Origin: Ancylobacter gelatini
Lineage (GTDB): Bacteria > Pseudomonadota > Alphaproteobacteria > Rhizobiales > Xanthobacteraceae
Direction of reading: 5' to 3'
NCBI RefSeq assembly: GCF_022601675.1
Contig: NZ_JAKVIL010000002.1
Location: 124,001 to 188,000 of the forward strand
DNA: 64,000 nucleotides
This document shows positions 9,008 through 17,757 of this stretch, piece after piece (positions within the stretch are counted from its first letter, which is position 1; every line of letters starts with the position of its first letter). Under the pieces are notes generated by a model, which was given only the letters and a program-made list of their open reading frames with translations, was not told the DNA's origin and did not search any database. The position numbers were made by a program, and so were the translations under genes.

Positions 9008-9517
9008 ATGACCGAACTGTCGATCGCCCTTCTGAATGAAACCCCCGCCGACGATGCCGCGATCGAGCGGCTGGCGGCGCGCACCTTCGGCCCCGGCCGG
9101 TTCGCGCGCACCGCCTATCGCCTGCGCGAGGGCAATCCGCACCGGCGCGACCTGTCCTTCACCGCCCATATCGGCACCATGCTGGTCGGCTCGGTGCGGC
9201 TCACCCCGATCGTGATCGGGGACGCGCCCGCGCTGCTGCTCGGTCCGCTCACCGTGGAGCCGCCGTTCCGCTCGCACGGCATCGGCCGGCGGCTGGTGGA
9301 GCGCGCGCTGGAGGCGGCGAAGGCCGGCGGCGCGACGCGGGTGCTACTGGTCGGCGACGAGCCCTATTATGGCCGCATGGGCTTCAAGCGCGTACCGCCC
9401 GGCCAGGTGGCGCTGCCCGGCCCGGTCGACCCGCGCCGCGTGCTGCTGTGCGCGCTGGACGGCACCCCGGTCGAGGCGGTGCGCGGGCCGGTGCGCAAGG
9501 ATTTCACACCACGCTGA
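9008..9517 (+). CDS. GNAT-family N-acetyltransferase (YhbS-like)
   Basis: A 169-residue acyl-CoA N-acyltransferase. LLGPLTVEPPFRSHGIGRRLVERALE is motif A, with the acetyl-CoA pyrophosphate loop R-x-x-G-I-G-R. PYYGRMGFKRV near the C-terminus is motif B of YhbS-type members. The start at 9008 (MTELSIALLNETP) is preferred over an in-frame ATG 81 bases upstream because homology begins there. The acceptor substrate is unknown. The 217-bp stretch before it holds a GC palindrome at 8794-8807 and no convincing gene. Confidence 0.82.
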   Translation: MTELSIALLNETPADDAAIERLAARTFGPGRFARTAYRLREGNPHRRDLSFTAHIGTMLVGSVRLTPIVIGDAPALLLGPLTVEPPFRSHGIGRRLVERALEAAKAGGATRVLLVGDEPYYGRMGFKRVPPGQVALPGPVDPRRVLLCALDGTPVEAVRGPVRKDFTPR

Positions 9518-9613
9518 TTTCACGCCACGCTGAAGGCGCCGCCGGCTTGAACCGGCGGTGTCCGCCATCCTATAGCGTGGGTGGGATTTGATCGTGACAT
9601 TCGGGAGGTTCGC

Positions 9614-9826
9614 GTGCAGGGCGATGAGCTGAAGCTGATTCTGTGCCGCATGGCGCCGGGCATGTCCTTGAGCGTGCCGGATGAATGGCTCGACAAGCAC
9701 ATTGCCGGCACCCATGCCAGCCGCGCCGCGCTGGTGAGCGAGATCGCCCGCCAGTACCAGTGCGCGTGCAAGCCCGGCTTCGGCGTGCAGGTCTTCGAGA
9801 AACAGATCGTGCCCTATACGGGCTGA
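9614..9826 (+). CDS. Small conserved-type protein of unknown function
   Basis: I do not recognise this 70-residue protein. GTG at 9614 is chosen because GGGAGG (9603-9608) lies five bases upstream, an excellent ribosome site; an ATG 33 bases earlier has none. It is soluble, mixed-charge, with CRMAPG near the start and a CAC triplet (YQCACKPGFGVQVF) near the end. No membrane segment or signal peptide. The 3' end overlaps that of the convergent DHFR-fold gene by 13 bases. Coding is supported by the ribosome site and codon use like its neighbours. Confidence 0.55.
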   Translation: MQGDELKLILCRMAPGMSLSVPDEWLDKHIAGTHASRAALVSEIARQYQCACKPGFGVQVFEKQIVPYTG

Positions 9827-10362
9827 GGCGCCCGGCCAAGCCGGTAGGTGAGACGCACCATGCCCTTGGGCAGGGCGAGGCTGCGCTCCAGAGTGAGGCC
9901 GCGCGGGCCGCGCGCGTTTCGCGGGAACATGGCGAGGCCGTCGCCGAGCAGCACGGGTATGACGAACAGGTCGAGCCGGTCGAGCGCGTCCGCCGCGATG
10001 AACGCATCCTGAAGCCCGGCCCCGCCGACGATCCAGCTGTTTCCCGGCAGCGCCCGCAGATGTGCGATCAGCGCGGGGACGCCCTCCTGCCAGGGCTCGA
10101 CGCCGACGGGAGCGTCGGCCAGCGGGCGAGAGGTCACGACAAGGCTGCGCTTGCCCTTGTAGAACCAGCCCGCGCCGCTCTCGCGCCCCATGGCGATGAC
10201 CTGATCATAGGTCGTCCGGCCCATGACCACCGTCTCGATATCGGCGATGAAATCGGCATAGCCGGAATCCACCTCGTCGAACGGCGCCAGCCAGGAAATG
10301 CCGCCGTCCCGATCGGCGATATAGCCGTCGAGGCTGGCCGCCATGTAGCCCACTATGGCCAT
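9814..10362 (-). CDS. Dihydrofolate reductase family (RibD C-terminal fold) protein
   Basis: A 182-residue NADPH-dependent reductase-like protein. MAIVGYMAASLDGYIA is the typical first strand and SLDGYIAD motif of this family; VVMGRTTYDQV and SLVVTSRPL follow as in the DHFR fold; WIVGGAGLQDAFIAADALDRLDLFVIPVLLGDG is the conserved end. Such YyaP/YwjB-like proteins are distinct from FolA and from bifunctional RibD, and their substrate is mostly unknown. The ATG at 10362 was chosen because homology starts there, although the frame stays open upstream into the next gene region. It is downstream of, and on the same strand as, the MoxR operon. Confidence 0.83.
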   Translation of the reverse strand: MAIVGYMAASLDGYIADRDGGISWLAPFDEVDSGYADFIADIETVVMGRTTYDQVIAMGRESGAGWFYKGKRSLVVTSRPLADAPVGVEPWQEGVPALIAHLRALPGNSWIVGGAGLQDAFIAADALDRLDLFVIPVLLGDGLAMFPRNARGPRGLTLERSLALPKGMVRLTYRLGRAPQPV

Positions 10363-10415
10363 CACCCATCCCCCGCGATTCCGCGCGCGAGGATAGAGGC
10401 CGGGCTGGCGGGAGG

Positions 10416-12488
10416 CTACCGCCCCTCGCGTGCCCAGGCGGCGGCGATGCCGGCCATGAGGATGAGCAGGCCCGAGAGCCCGGCGAAGAGCGGGAACAGG
10501 CCGAGCCCGCGCACCACCGAGACCTCGCGCAGGGCGACGCCCATCCAGTCCTCGCCGGCATAGCGCTCGCCCGAGCGCACGCCGACCACGCGCGGGACGA
10601 AGCCGGCGAGGTCCGCCATGCGCCAGACGCCGCCGCCGGTGGCTTCCACCGCCGGGCGCAGGGCCTCGGTGGTCGAGGTGACTTCCGAGAACTCGCGCGG
10701 ATTGAGCGGGCCGACATTCACCAGCGCGGTCAGCGTGCCGTCGCTGGCGCGCCACAGGCCGAGCGTGTCGGCCGGGAAGGTGGCGCGGAACAGGCCGGGC
10801 TCGGCCTGATCGAGCGTGACGCGCCGGGTGGCGCCGGTGGGCGTGGTCACCACCACGGTCGGCGCGGTGTCGCCCATGGTCTGGCGCTCCACCACGATGT
10901 CGCCGCCATGGGCGGACATGCGCAGGCGCTCCTCCTCAAGGTCCGGCTCCTTCATCAGCCAGTGCGAGAGCCGGCGCAGCAGGTCGATATGCGGCCCGCC
11001 GCCCTCGAAGCCGCGCGCCCACAGCCAGAAATGATCGGAGAGCAGCAGCGCGACCCGGCCTTCGCCCACCCGGTCGAGCAGCACCAGGGGCTTGCCGTTC
11101 GGCCCGTCCATCACGCTGGTGCCCTTGGCGCCGTCGGTGTCGACCACGCGGAAAAAGTGCGACCAGTTCGGCGGGTCGCTCTGCGAGCCGGGCAAGGCGC
11201 GCGTCACCGGGTGGCGCTGGCCGGCCTGGGTGAGGGTGGGGCGGAACGGGGTCTCGTCCATGCGCCCGGTCGGGGCGGCGGGCAGAATGGAATCCAGCGA
11301 GGTGTAATAGACCGAACCGTCGGAGATGTAGTCGGTCCCTGCCGCCACCAGCAGCGCGCCGCCCTCTTCGACATAGCGCACGATATTGTCGAAATAGATC
11401 ATCGGCAGCACGCCCTGCTGGGCGTAGCGGTCGAAGATGATCAGGTCGAAATCCTTGATCTTCTGCTGGAACAGCTCGCGCGTCGGGAAGGCGATCAGCG
11501 ACAGCTCGTTGATCGGCGTGCCGTCCTGCTTCTCCGGCGGGCGCAGGATGGTGAAGTGCACCAGGTCGACATTGGCGTCGGACTTCAGAAGATTGCGCCA
11601 GGTGCGCTCGCCGACATGGGGCTCGCCGGAGACGAGGAGCACGCGCAGCTTGTCGCGCACGCCGTCGATCGAGAGCGCCGCGCGGTTGTTGACCGGGGTC
11701 AGCTCGCCGTCGAGCGCGGCGGCCTCGATCTCGATGATGTTGGCGCCGGCATGGGTGATCTCGACCTCGACATTGGCCGGCTGGCCGGCGGTGACGATGG
11801 GCCGGGCCACCACCTCGCCGTCGCGCCGCACGGTGACGCCGACGCGGGCGCCGGCGGGGGCGCCCTCATCCTCGACGCGGTAGCCCACGCTCTGCTTCTG
11901 GCCGACAATGCCGAAGCGCGGGGTGGAGGTCAGCGCGACGCGGCGGTCGCGCTCGCCCTCCTGGCCGGAAATGATGGCATGCACCGGCGCGCGGAAGCCG
12001 AGCCCCGCCATGGTCGCGGGAATGTCGTGCACGCGGCCGTCGGTGAGGAAGATCGCACCGGCCACGCGCTCGGGCGGCACGTCGGCCAGCGCGGCGGAGA
12101 GCGCGGTGAACAGGCGGGTGCCGTCCACCTCGCCGGCGCCGCCGCCGGCTTCCACCATGCGCACCTCCGCGCCCTGCTCCTTCAGCCGGGCGAGGCGCTG
12201 CTCCAGCTCCTGCCGGGCGGCCTGCGTCATCTGCGTGCGCTCGCCGAAATCCTGGCTGGCGCTCTGGTCCACCACAACGGCGACCACGGTGGAGAGCGGC
12301 TCGCGCTCTTCGCGGGTCAGCGAAGGATTGGCGAGCGCGAGCACCGCGAGCAGCAGGGCGAGGGCGCGGAAGATCGCGCCGCGGGTGCGCGCCACCAGCA
12401 GCAGCAGGGCGACCACGGCGGTGACGGCCGCGGCGGCGAGGAGCCAGGGCAGCGGAATCAGCGGGTCGAAGGCGAGGCCCAGATTCAT
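10416..12488 (-). CDS. Membrane protein with MIDAS-like VWA region and glutamine-amidotransferase-like domain (last gene of MoxR operon)
   Basis: A 690-residue envelope protein. Two membrane segments lie near the N-terminus (PWLLAAAAVTAVVALLLL and AIFRALALLLAVLALA) and one at the C-terminus (LFPLFAGLSGLLILMAGIAAA). VVVDQSASQ and IFLTDGRVHD resemble the DxSxS and TDG parts of a VWA metal site. DKLRVLLVSGEPHVG and DFDLIIFDRY belong to a class I amidotransferase-like fold, without an evident catalytic Cys-His-Glu triad, so catalysis is doubtful. Such proteins sit beside DUF4159/MoxR genes across alphaproteobacteria; the role is thought to be envelope-related but is not established. Its ATG overlaps the stop of the small ORF before it. 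Confidence 0.8.
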   Translation of the reverse strand: MNLGLAFDPLIPLPWLLAAAAVTAVVALLLLVARTRGAIFRALALLLAVLALANPSLTREEREPLSTVVAVVVDQSASQDFGERTQMTQAARQELEQRLARLKEQGAEVRMVEAGGGAGEVDGTRLFTALSAALADVPPERVAGAIFLTDGRVHDIPATMAGLGFRAPVHAIISGQEGERDRRVALTSTPRFGIVGQKQSVGYRVEDEGAPAGARVGVTVRRDGEVVARPIVTAGQPANVEVEITHAGANIIEIEAAALDGELTPVNNRAALSIDGVRDKLRVLLVSGEPHVGERTWRNLLKSDANVDLVHFTILRPPEKQDGTPINELSLIAFPTRELFQQKIKDFDLIIFDRYAQQGVLPMIYFDNIVRYVEEGGALLVAAGTDYISDGSVYYTSLDSILPAAPTGRMDETPFRPTLTQAGQRHPVTRALPGSQSDPPNWSHFFRVVDTDGAKGTSVMDGPNGKPLVLLDRVGEGRVALLLSDHFWLWARGFEGGGPHIDLLRRLSHWLMKEPDLEEERLRMSAHGGDIVVERQTMGDTAPTVVVTTPTGATRRVTLDQAEPGLFRATFPADTLGLWRASDGTLTALVNVGPLNPREFSEVTSTTEALRPAVEATGGGVWRMADLAGFVPRVVGVRSGERYAGEDWMGVALREVSVVRGLGLFPLFAGLSGLLILMAGIAAAWAREGR

Positions 12489-12646
12489 GAATGGCCTGCG
12501 TCAGTTGTGGCGGTCGTGATGGCCGGGACGACACCCGGCATGACGGCGGCGGGGGCCTTATGCCTCTCCGCGACGGCGAGGGTGAGCCGGGCGGCAGGGC
12601 CGGCGGCGATCGGGGAGGTCGTCTTCATCCGGGAGAGGTGCGTCAT
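12485..12646 (-). CDS. 53-residue small ORF coupled to both neighbours; contains a REP-like peptide
   Basis: The ATG at 12646 overlaps the stop of the DUF4159 gene (ATGA), and its own TGA (12485-12487) overlaps the ATG of the next gene, again ATGA. It therefore bridges exactly what would otherwise be a 154-bp gap in a tightly packed operon. The product begins MTHLSRMKTTSPIAAG and ends ATTDAGHS. The middle, AAVMPGVVPAIT, is what a REP-type palindrome encodes in this frame. No signal peptide or known domain. It may be a real small protein invaded by a palindromic element, or a chance frame that keeps ribosomes moving between two genes. Confidence 0.4.
   Translation of the reverse strand: MTHLSRMKTTSPIAAGPAARLTLAVAERHKAPAAVMPGVVPAITTATTDAGHS
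12515..12545. repeat. REP-like palindromic element
   Basis: CGTGATGGCCGGG (12515-12527) and CCCGGCATGACG (12534-12545) form imperfect inverted arms around ACGACA, with one mismatch and one bulge. This resembles palindromes scattered through Hyphomicrobiales genomes, whose translation gives VMPG(L/V)VPxI-type peptides. Here it lies inside the 53-codon ORF without breaking it. Confidence 0.6.
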
Positions 12647-15540
12647 TGCCCCAGCCTTTCCAGCAGCGCCGGGACGTGGACCTGATCGGCCTTGTAGTTG
12701 CCGGTGAGCACATACATCACGAGATTGGCGCCGGTGCGGAACGCCATTTCGCGCTGGCGCGGGCTGCCGCCGGACATGGGCAGCAGCGGCTGGCCGTCGC
12801 TGCCGAGCGCCCAGGCGCCGGCAAGATCGTTCGAGGTGATGACCACCGGGGACACGCCGTCGCCGGCACGGGCCGGGCGTTCCTCGCCGTCTTCGGGCGC
12901 GGGCAGCGCCTCGACCCAGGTCGTGCCCTCGGCGAAGCGGCCGGGGAAATCCCGCAGCAGATAGAATGCCTTGGTCAGCACATGGTCGCGCGGCACCGGC
13001 TCCAGCTCGGGAATATCGAGACCTTCGAGGATGGTGCGCAGCGCGGTGTTGGCCGGGGAGCCCGAGCCGTTGGAGCCCGGCAGCACGGATTCGGCGTCGC
13101 GTGTGTCGAACAGGATGGTGCCGCCCTGCTTCATGAAGGCATCGACCCGCGCCAGCGTCTCCGGTGGCAGCGTGGTCGCGCCCGGCAGCACCGGCCAGTA
13201 CAGCAGCGGGAAGAAGGAGAGGTCGTCGCGCGCGATATCGACGCCCATCGGCTCGCCGGCCTCCAGCGCGGTGCGATCACGCAGGAATTCGGTGAGCCCG
13301 GTCAGGCCGGCCTGGCTGATCTGGTCGGTGTCGGCGTCGCCAGTGACGACATAGGCGAGGCGGGTGGCGTTCGAGGCCTTGGTGGCGAACTCGATCTCGG
13401 CCGGCGTCATTTCGCGGCGCGCGGGCGGCTTGGCTGCGGCTTCGCTTTGTGCGGCAGGTGTGGGGGTGGTCGGAGTTCCCTGCGCGAGCGCCCGCTCCGT
13501 CGGCATCGCCGCGCCGAGCGCGAAAGCGAGCGCCAGCAGCGCGGCGGTGGCGGCACGGCGGGGCACGAGGCGCGAGAGGCCGCCGCCGAGCAGGAACACG
13601 ATGATCGCGTCCACCAGCAGCAGCGCCAGCAGAGCGAGCAGCAGCGGCGCGCGCAGGTCGCTGGGCGTCGCGTCGCGATAGGGTTCGACTTGGCCGAGGC
13701 CTTGAAGGTCGAGCGGGGCCAGCCGGTCGCGCGGCAGCAGCGCGTTGACGGCGACCAGGCCTTCCGGCGGGCCGTAGAAGCCGGGCGGATGGTCGGCGCT
13801 GGCGCGCCCGTTGAAGCCGACCGGGATCGCCTTGGCGGTCGGGGTCACCGGGCGGAACGCGCCGAAACCGTCGAGAATGCGGCTCGGCGCCACGGTCTCG
13901 CCGGTGACGGCATTGGCGCCGCTCTCATCGGCGGCGACCTCGGCCGCGCTCGCCCCGCCCAGCGCCACCACACGGCGCAGCATGTCGACGAAGGCGCCGG
14001 ACAGCGGCAGGTTGGACCATGATGTGTCGGCGGTGACATGGAACAGCGCCAGCGTGCCGGCGCCGCGCCGCTCGCCGGTGACCAGCGGCGTGCCGTCGGT
14101 CAGGGTTGCCCAGGTGCGGCCGGCCAGCAGCCCGTCCGGCTCGGCGAGCACCTGGCGCTCGACCGTCACGTCGGTCGGCACCGGCACGTCGCGGAACGGG
14201 CCTTCCTGAGCGAAGCCGCCCAGTGCCTGCGGCTGCTCCCAGGACAGCGAACCGCCGAGCACGCGCCCGCCGCGCCGCAGCGTGACCGGCACGAGGTCGT
14301 CGGAGGCATTGGCGAGGCGCGGGCCGGCGAAGCGGATCAGCACGCCGCCACCCTCGATCCAGCGATCCAGTCGTGCGCGGGTCTCCGGCTGAAGCGTGCC
14401 GATGTCCGAGAGCACGATCACCGGCAGCTTCTGGTCGATGAAGCGGTCGATGGCCTCCGAGGTCGAAGCGCCGTCGGCGGTGCGGATATCGGCGAAGGGG
14501 CCGAGCGCGCGGGTGAGGTAATAGGAGGGCGCGAGCAGCGGCTGGCGCTGGTCGGCGGAGGCGCCGGAGACGAGGCCGACCGTGCGGCGGCGCCAGCGCT
14601 TGTCGAGCAATTGCACCGCGCCGGCCGACGCCTCGTCGACGATTTCCAGCCGTGCGATCTCGTTGCGGATCTCGACGGGAATCGTGAAGCGCGCTTCGGT
14701 CTCCTTCGCGCCCGGCTCGAAGGAGAAGGGCGCCTCGCCAAGGGCAAGGCCGCGCAGATCGAGCGCGCGCACGGTGCCGGCGCGCGGCAGCGTGTTGCGG
14801 TCGGCGCGCACCACTTTCACGGAGAGCGCGTCCACCGCATTGTCAGGGGCGGTGAGGGCCAGCGGCTCCTCGACGCCATCGGCCAGCGTGATCAGCGGGT
14901 GAGTGCCGACGGTGCGGGCGAGCTCGGCGGCAAAGCCGTCCGTGCCCTCCAGCGCCACGCCGTCAGACAGATAGATCACCGAGGCCTGCGGTACGCCGGC
15001 CAGCGCCTTCGACAGGCTTGCCAGCGCCGGCCCGCGCTCGGGCACATGGGCGACCGGGGCCAGCGTGCGCAACCGCTCGCGGGCTTCGCTGGGCGACATG
15101 ACGCGCGGCTCCAGCGGGGGCTCGCCGGTCGGGATGAGGACGACGCCGCGTCCATCGATATCGGCATCGGCCACCACGCTCTCGGCGCTGGCGCGGCGCG
15201 CGTTCCAGTGCGCGGCGGCGGGCCAGCCGGAATCGATCAGCAGCACGGCGGGGCCGGTGGAGGCCGGGCCGGCCACCGGGGGATTCCACACCGGGCCGGC
15301 GGCGGCGAAGATGACGAGCGCCGCCAGCAGCAGGCGCAGCGCGGTCAGCCACCACGGGGTGCGGGCCGGCGTCTCTTCCTTGGGCGGAATGTCCAGCAGC
15401 AGCCGCATCGGCGCGAAGGCGATGCGGCGCGGACGGGGCGGCACCAGACGCAGCAGGAACCACAGCAGCGGCAGGCCGGCGAGCGCGGCGAGGATCAGCG
15501 GCGAGGAGAAGGCGAGGGGCAATCCGAACAATCCGCTCAT
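12643..15540 (-). CDS. BatA-N / DUF4159 membrane protein (MoxR operon)
   Basis: A 965-residue protein. The first ~80 residues are the BatA-type aerotolerance N-terminal module: membrane helix around residues 10-28 (PLILAALAGLPLLWFLLRLV), then RRIAFAPMRLLLDIP and a second helix. The middle holds amidotransferase-like segments (IVLSDIGTLQPE, GGGVLIRFAGPRL). Two more helices occur around 645-700. The C-terminal ~210 residues are DUF4159, starting near MTPAEIEFATKASNATRLAYV and including FFPLLYWPVLPG and GTILFDTRDA. It links the cytosolic MoxR/DUF58 pair to the membrane. Its start overlaps the DUF58 stop and its stop overlaps the small ORF start. Function unknown; envelope integrity is the usual guess. 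Confidence 0.85.
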   Translation of the reverse strand: MSGLFGLPLAFSSPLILAALAGLPLLWFLLRLVPPRPRRIAFAPMRLLLDIPPKEETPARTPWWLTALRLLLAALVIFAAAGPVWNPPVAGPASTGPAVLLIDSGWPAAAHWNARRASAESVVADADIDGRGVVLIPTGEPPLEPRVMSPSEARERLRTLAPVAHVPERGPALASLSKALAGVPQASVIYLSDGVALEGTDGFAAELARTVGTHPLITLADGVEEPLALTAPDNAVDALSVKVVRADRNTLPRAGTVRALDLRGLALGEAPFSFEPGAKETEARFTIPVEIRNEIARLEIVDEASAGAVQLLDKRWRRRTVGLVSGASADQRQPLLAPSYYLTRALGPFADIRTADGASTSEAIDRFIDQKLPVIVLSDIGTLQPETRARLDRWIEGGGVLIRFAGPRLANASDDLVPVTLRRGGRVLGGSLSWEQPQALGGFAQEGPFRDVPVPTDVTVERQVLAEPDGLLAGRTWATLTDGTPLVTGERRGAGTLALFHVTADTSWSNLPLSGAFVDMLRRVVALGGASAAEVAADESGANAVTGETVAPSRILDGFGAFRPVTPTAKAIPVGFNGRASADHPPGFYGPPEGLVAVNALLPRDRLAPLDLQGLGQVEPYRDATPSDLRAPLLLALLALLLVDAIIVFLLGGGLSRLVPRRAATAALLALAFALGAAMPTERALAQGTPTTPTPAAQSEAAAKPPARREMTPAEIEFATKASNATRLAYVVTGDADTDQISQAGLTGLTEFLRDRTALEAGEPMGVDIARDDLSFFPLLYWPVLPGATTLPPETLARVDAFMKQGGTILFDTRDAESVLPGSNGSGSPANTALRTILEGLDIPELEPVPRDHVLTKAFYLLRDFPGRFAEGTTWVEALPAPEDGEERPARAGDGVSPVVITSNDLAGAWALGSDGQPLLPMSGGSPRQREMAFRTGANLVMYVLTGNYKADQVHVPALLERLGQ

Positions 15541-16496
15541 GCCGCGCGCCCCCGGTTGCCGGTCGTCCCGCCACTTCCCGCCTTGTCGCTACCGGCTTCG
15601 ATCGAGGGGGTGTGGTGGCCCCCGCTCATGCGGGCATGGAGGGCGAGCAGCAGTTCGCTGGCCGGGCGATCGGTGCGGTGGACGATGAAGCTCCAGGTGC
15701 GCCGCTCCGCCTCGAAGCGGATGGTGTCCCGATGCCGGGCGACGCGGGCGATATAATCCTCGCGCACCGTCTCGGCGCGGCCGACCGTGAACACGCTGCC
15801 GCTTTCCGGCTCGCGGAACTCGATGCGGCCGGAGAACGGGAAGGTCTCCTCCGCCGGATCGCAGACCTGCACCACATGGCCGTGGCAGCCGGAGGCGGAC
15901 GTCGCGGCAAGGCTCGCGACCACCTCGCTCGCCGGGCTCCAGAAATCGCCGAGCAGCACCACCTCGGCCAGCGGCGAGGGCGAGAAGTTCGGCGGCAGGC
16001 TTTCCGGCAGGCGATGCGAATGCACCAGTGCCTCGGCCATCTTCTCGACGATGCGGCGCGAGGCGGAGGGGCGCATGATGCCGGGAATGCCGACGCGCTC
16101 GCCGCCCTTCACCAGCAGTTCGGCCAGGGCGAAGGCGACCACCAGCGCGCGGTCGCGCTTGGTCTCCCACACCAGCGGCGAGGCATAGACCATGGAGGCG
16201 GAGAGGTCGGGCCAGATCCACACCGTGTGGGCGGCCTCCCATTCGCGCTCGCGGACATACAGATGGTCGTCGCGGGCGGAGCGGCGCCAGTCGACGCGGG
16301 CGGAAGGTTCGCCATCCATGAAGCGGCGGTACTGCCAGAAATTCTCGCCGGTGCCGGCGCGCCGGCGCCCGTGCAGCCCGTGATAGACGCTGGCGGCGAT
16401 CTTGCGGGCTTCGAGCACGAGCCGGGGCATGGCGGCGATGAGGCCGGCCGCGTCCTGTGCTGCGCCGCGCACGGCGATGTCGGCGTCCATCTCCAC
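15537..16496 (-). CDS. DUF58 domain protein
   Basis: A 319-residue protein partner of MoxR ATPases. GRRRAGTGENFWQYRRFMDGE and ARVDWRRSARDDHLYVREREWE match the conserved DUF58 core (G-x-G-x-x-F-x-x-R-x-Y, then D-x-R-x-I-x-W-x-x-x-A-R). The later VWIWPDLSASM has a DxSxSM that resembles a VWA MIDAS motif. It is predicted cytosolic or membrane-associated, with no clear membrane helix. It lies 59 bp after the MoxR gene and overlaps the BatA/DUF4159 gene by four bases, so translation is probably coupled. MoxR-DUF58 pairs are seen as chaperone-like modules that mature metal-binding or envelope proteins; the client here is unknown. Confidence 0.87.
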   Translation of the reverse strand: MEMDADIAVRGAAQDAAGLIAAMPRLVLEARKIAASVYHGLHGRRRAGTGENFWQYRRFMDGEPSARVDWRRSARDDHLYVREREWEAAHTVWIWPDLSASMVYASPLVWETKRDRALVVAFALAELLVKGGERVGIPGIMRPSASRRIVEKMAEALVHSHRLPESLPPNFSPSPLAEVVLLGDFWSPASEVVASLAATSASGCHGHVVQVCDPAEETFPFSGRIEFREPESGSVFTVGRAETVREDYIARVARHRDTIRFEAERRTWSFIVHRTDRPASELLLALHARMSGGHHTPSIEAGSDKAGSGGTTGNRGRAA

Positions 16497-16555
16497 CCGA
16501 TCAGAACTCCTGTACGCGCCCGGTCGTCCACCCTGCCATCATCACCCGCGCATCA

Positions 16556-17566
16556 TCACCCGATCTTGGACGCAAGTTTGGCGATAATGCCCGGCACTGT
16601 TTCGCCGTCGGCCCGCGCGGCGAAAGTGAGCGCCATGCGGTGCTTGAGGACCGGCTCGGCCAGCGCCACCACGTCGTCGATGGACGGCGCATAGCGCCCG
16701 TCCAGCAGCGCGCGGGCTCGCACCGCCAGCATCAAGGACTGCGAGGCGCGGGGGCCGGGGCCCCAGGAAATGAACTTCGACAGGTCGCCGGCATCGGTGC
16801 CGGGGCGGGCCGAGCGCACCAAAGTGAGGATCGCCTCCACCACGGATTCCCCGACCGGGAGCCGGCGCACCAGGCGCTGGGCGGCGGTGAGGTCGTCGGC
16901 CGTCATCACCGCCTTGGGCTTGGTCTCCTCGGCGCTGGTGGTGTCGAAGAGGATTTTCCGCTCCGCGTCGCGGTCGGGATAATCGACGTCGATTTCCATC
17001 AGGAAGCGGTCGAGCTGGGCTTCGGGGAGCGGGTAGGTGCCTTCCTGCTCCAGCGGGTTCTGGGTGGCGAGCACATGGAACGGCTTGGGCAGGTCATGCC
17101 GCACGCCGGCGACGGTGACATGGCCTTCCTGCATCGACTGCAGCAGCGCCGACTGGGTGCGCGGCGAGGCGCGGTTGATCTCGTCCGCCATCAGCAGCTG
17201 GGCGAAGACCGGGCCGGGAATGAAGCGGAACGAGCGCCGCCCGCCAGCGCTTTCCTCCAGCACCTCGGCACCGAGAATGTCGGAGGGCATGAGGTCCGGC
17301 GTGAACTGCACGCGCCGCGCGTCGAGGCCGAGCACGGTGCCGAGCGTTTCCACCAGCTTGGTCTTGGCGAGGCCGGGCACGCCGACCAGCAGGCCATGGC
17401 CGCCGGAGAGGATGGTGATGAGCGTGCGCTCGACCACGGCTTCCTGGCCGAAGATCACCGCGCCAATGCCTGCCTTGGCGGCGCGGATGTTGGCCGCCGT
17501 GCTCTCCGCGGAGCGCACGATCATGTCGTCGAGGGATTGGAAGTTCTCGCTGGTCGCTGACGTCAT
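16556..17566 (-). CDS. MoxR-family AAA+ ATPase
   Basis: A 336-residue AAA+ ATPase of the MoxR branch. The Walker A region is the degenerate GVPGLAKTKL usual for MoxR proteins. Walker B is LLMADEINRASPRTQSALLQSM, followed by VLATQNPLEQEGTYPLPEAQLDRF (sensor 1 and arginine finger region), then FISWGPGPRASQSLM. The start at 17566 (MTSATSENFQ) is supported by AGGAG upstream; an in-frame ATG 108 bases earlier is not. First gene of the operon and divergent from the DUF1285 gene across 191 bp, where its promoter should lie. MoxR proteins act with VWA/DUF58 partners in metal insertion and envelope stress. Confidence 0.93.
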   Translation of the reverse strand: MTSATSENFQSLDDMIVRSAESTAANIRAAKAGIGAVIFGQEAVVERTLITILSGGHGLLVGVPGLAKTKLVETLGTVLGLDARRVQFTPDLMPSDILGAEVLEESAGGRRSFRFIPGPVFAQLLMADEINRASPRTQSALLQSMQEGHVTVAGVRHDLPKPFHVLATQNPLEQEGTYPLPEAQLDRFLMEIDVDYPDRDAERKILFDTTSAEETKPKAVMTADDLTAAQRLVRRLPVGESVVEAILTLVRSARPGTDAGDLSKFISWGPGPRASQSLMLAVRARALLDGRYAPSIDDVVALAEPVLKHRMALTFAARADGETVPGIIAKLASKIG

Positions 17567-17757
17567 GTCCTGCTCCTGAAAACCCTTTGCCGGCCATGTT
17601 GCGCCGCAACAATGGATATTGCAATGCACGCACCATCGTACCGGTTGCCGTCGGGGCGGCTTTCCCGCATTCAAGCTTACGCTAAGTTTGGGCCTCGTCG
17701 ACCATTGGTTGGGGCATCACGACTGCGCGATTACGCCCGTGTGACAGGGAAATTCCC

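Noticed and set aside
10908-12707. 599-codon open frame antisense to the last MoxR-operon gene
   Set aside because: Shadow frame, Arg/Gly/Ala-rich, no ribosome site; the minus-strand protein has membrane and domain features.
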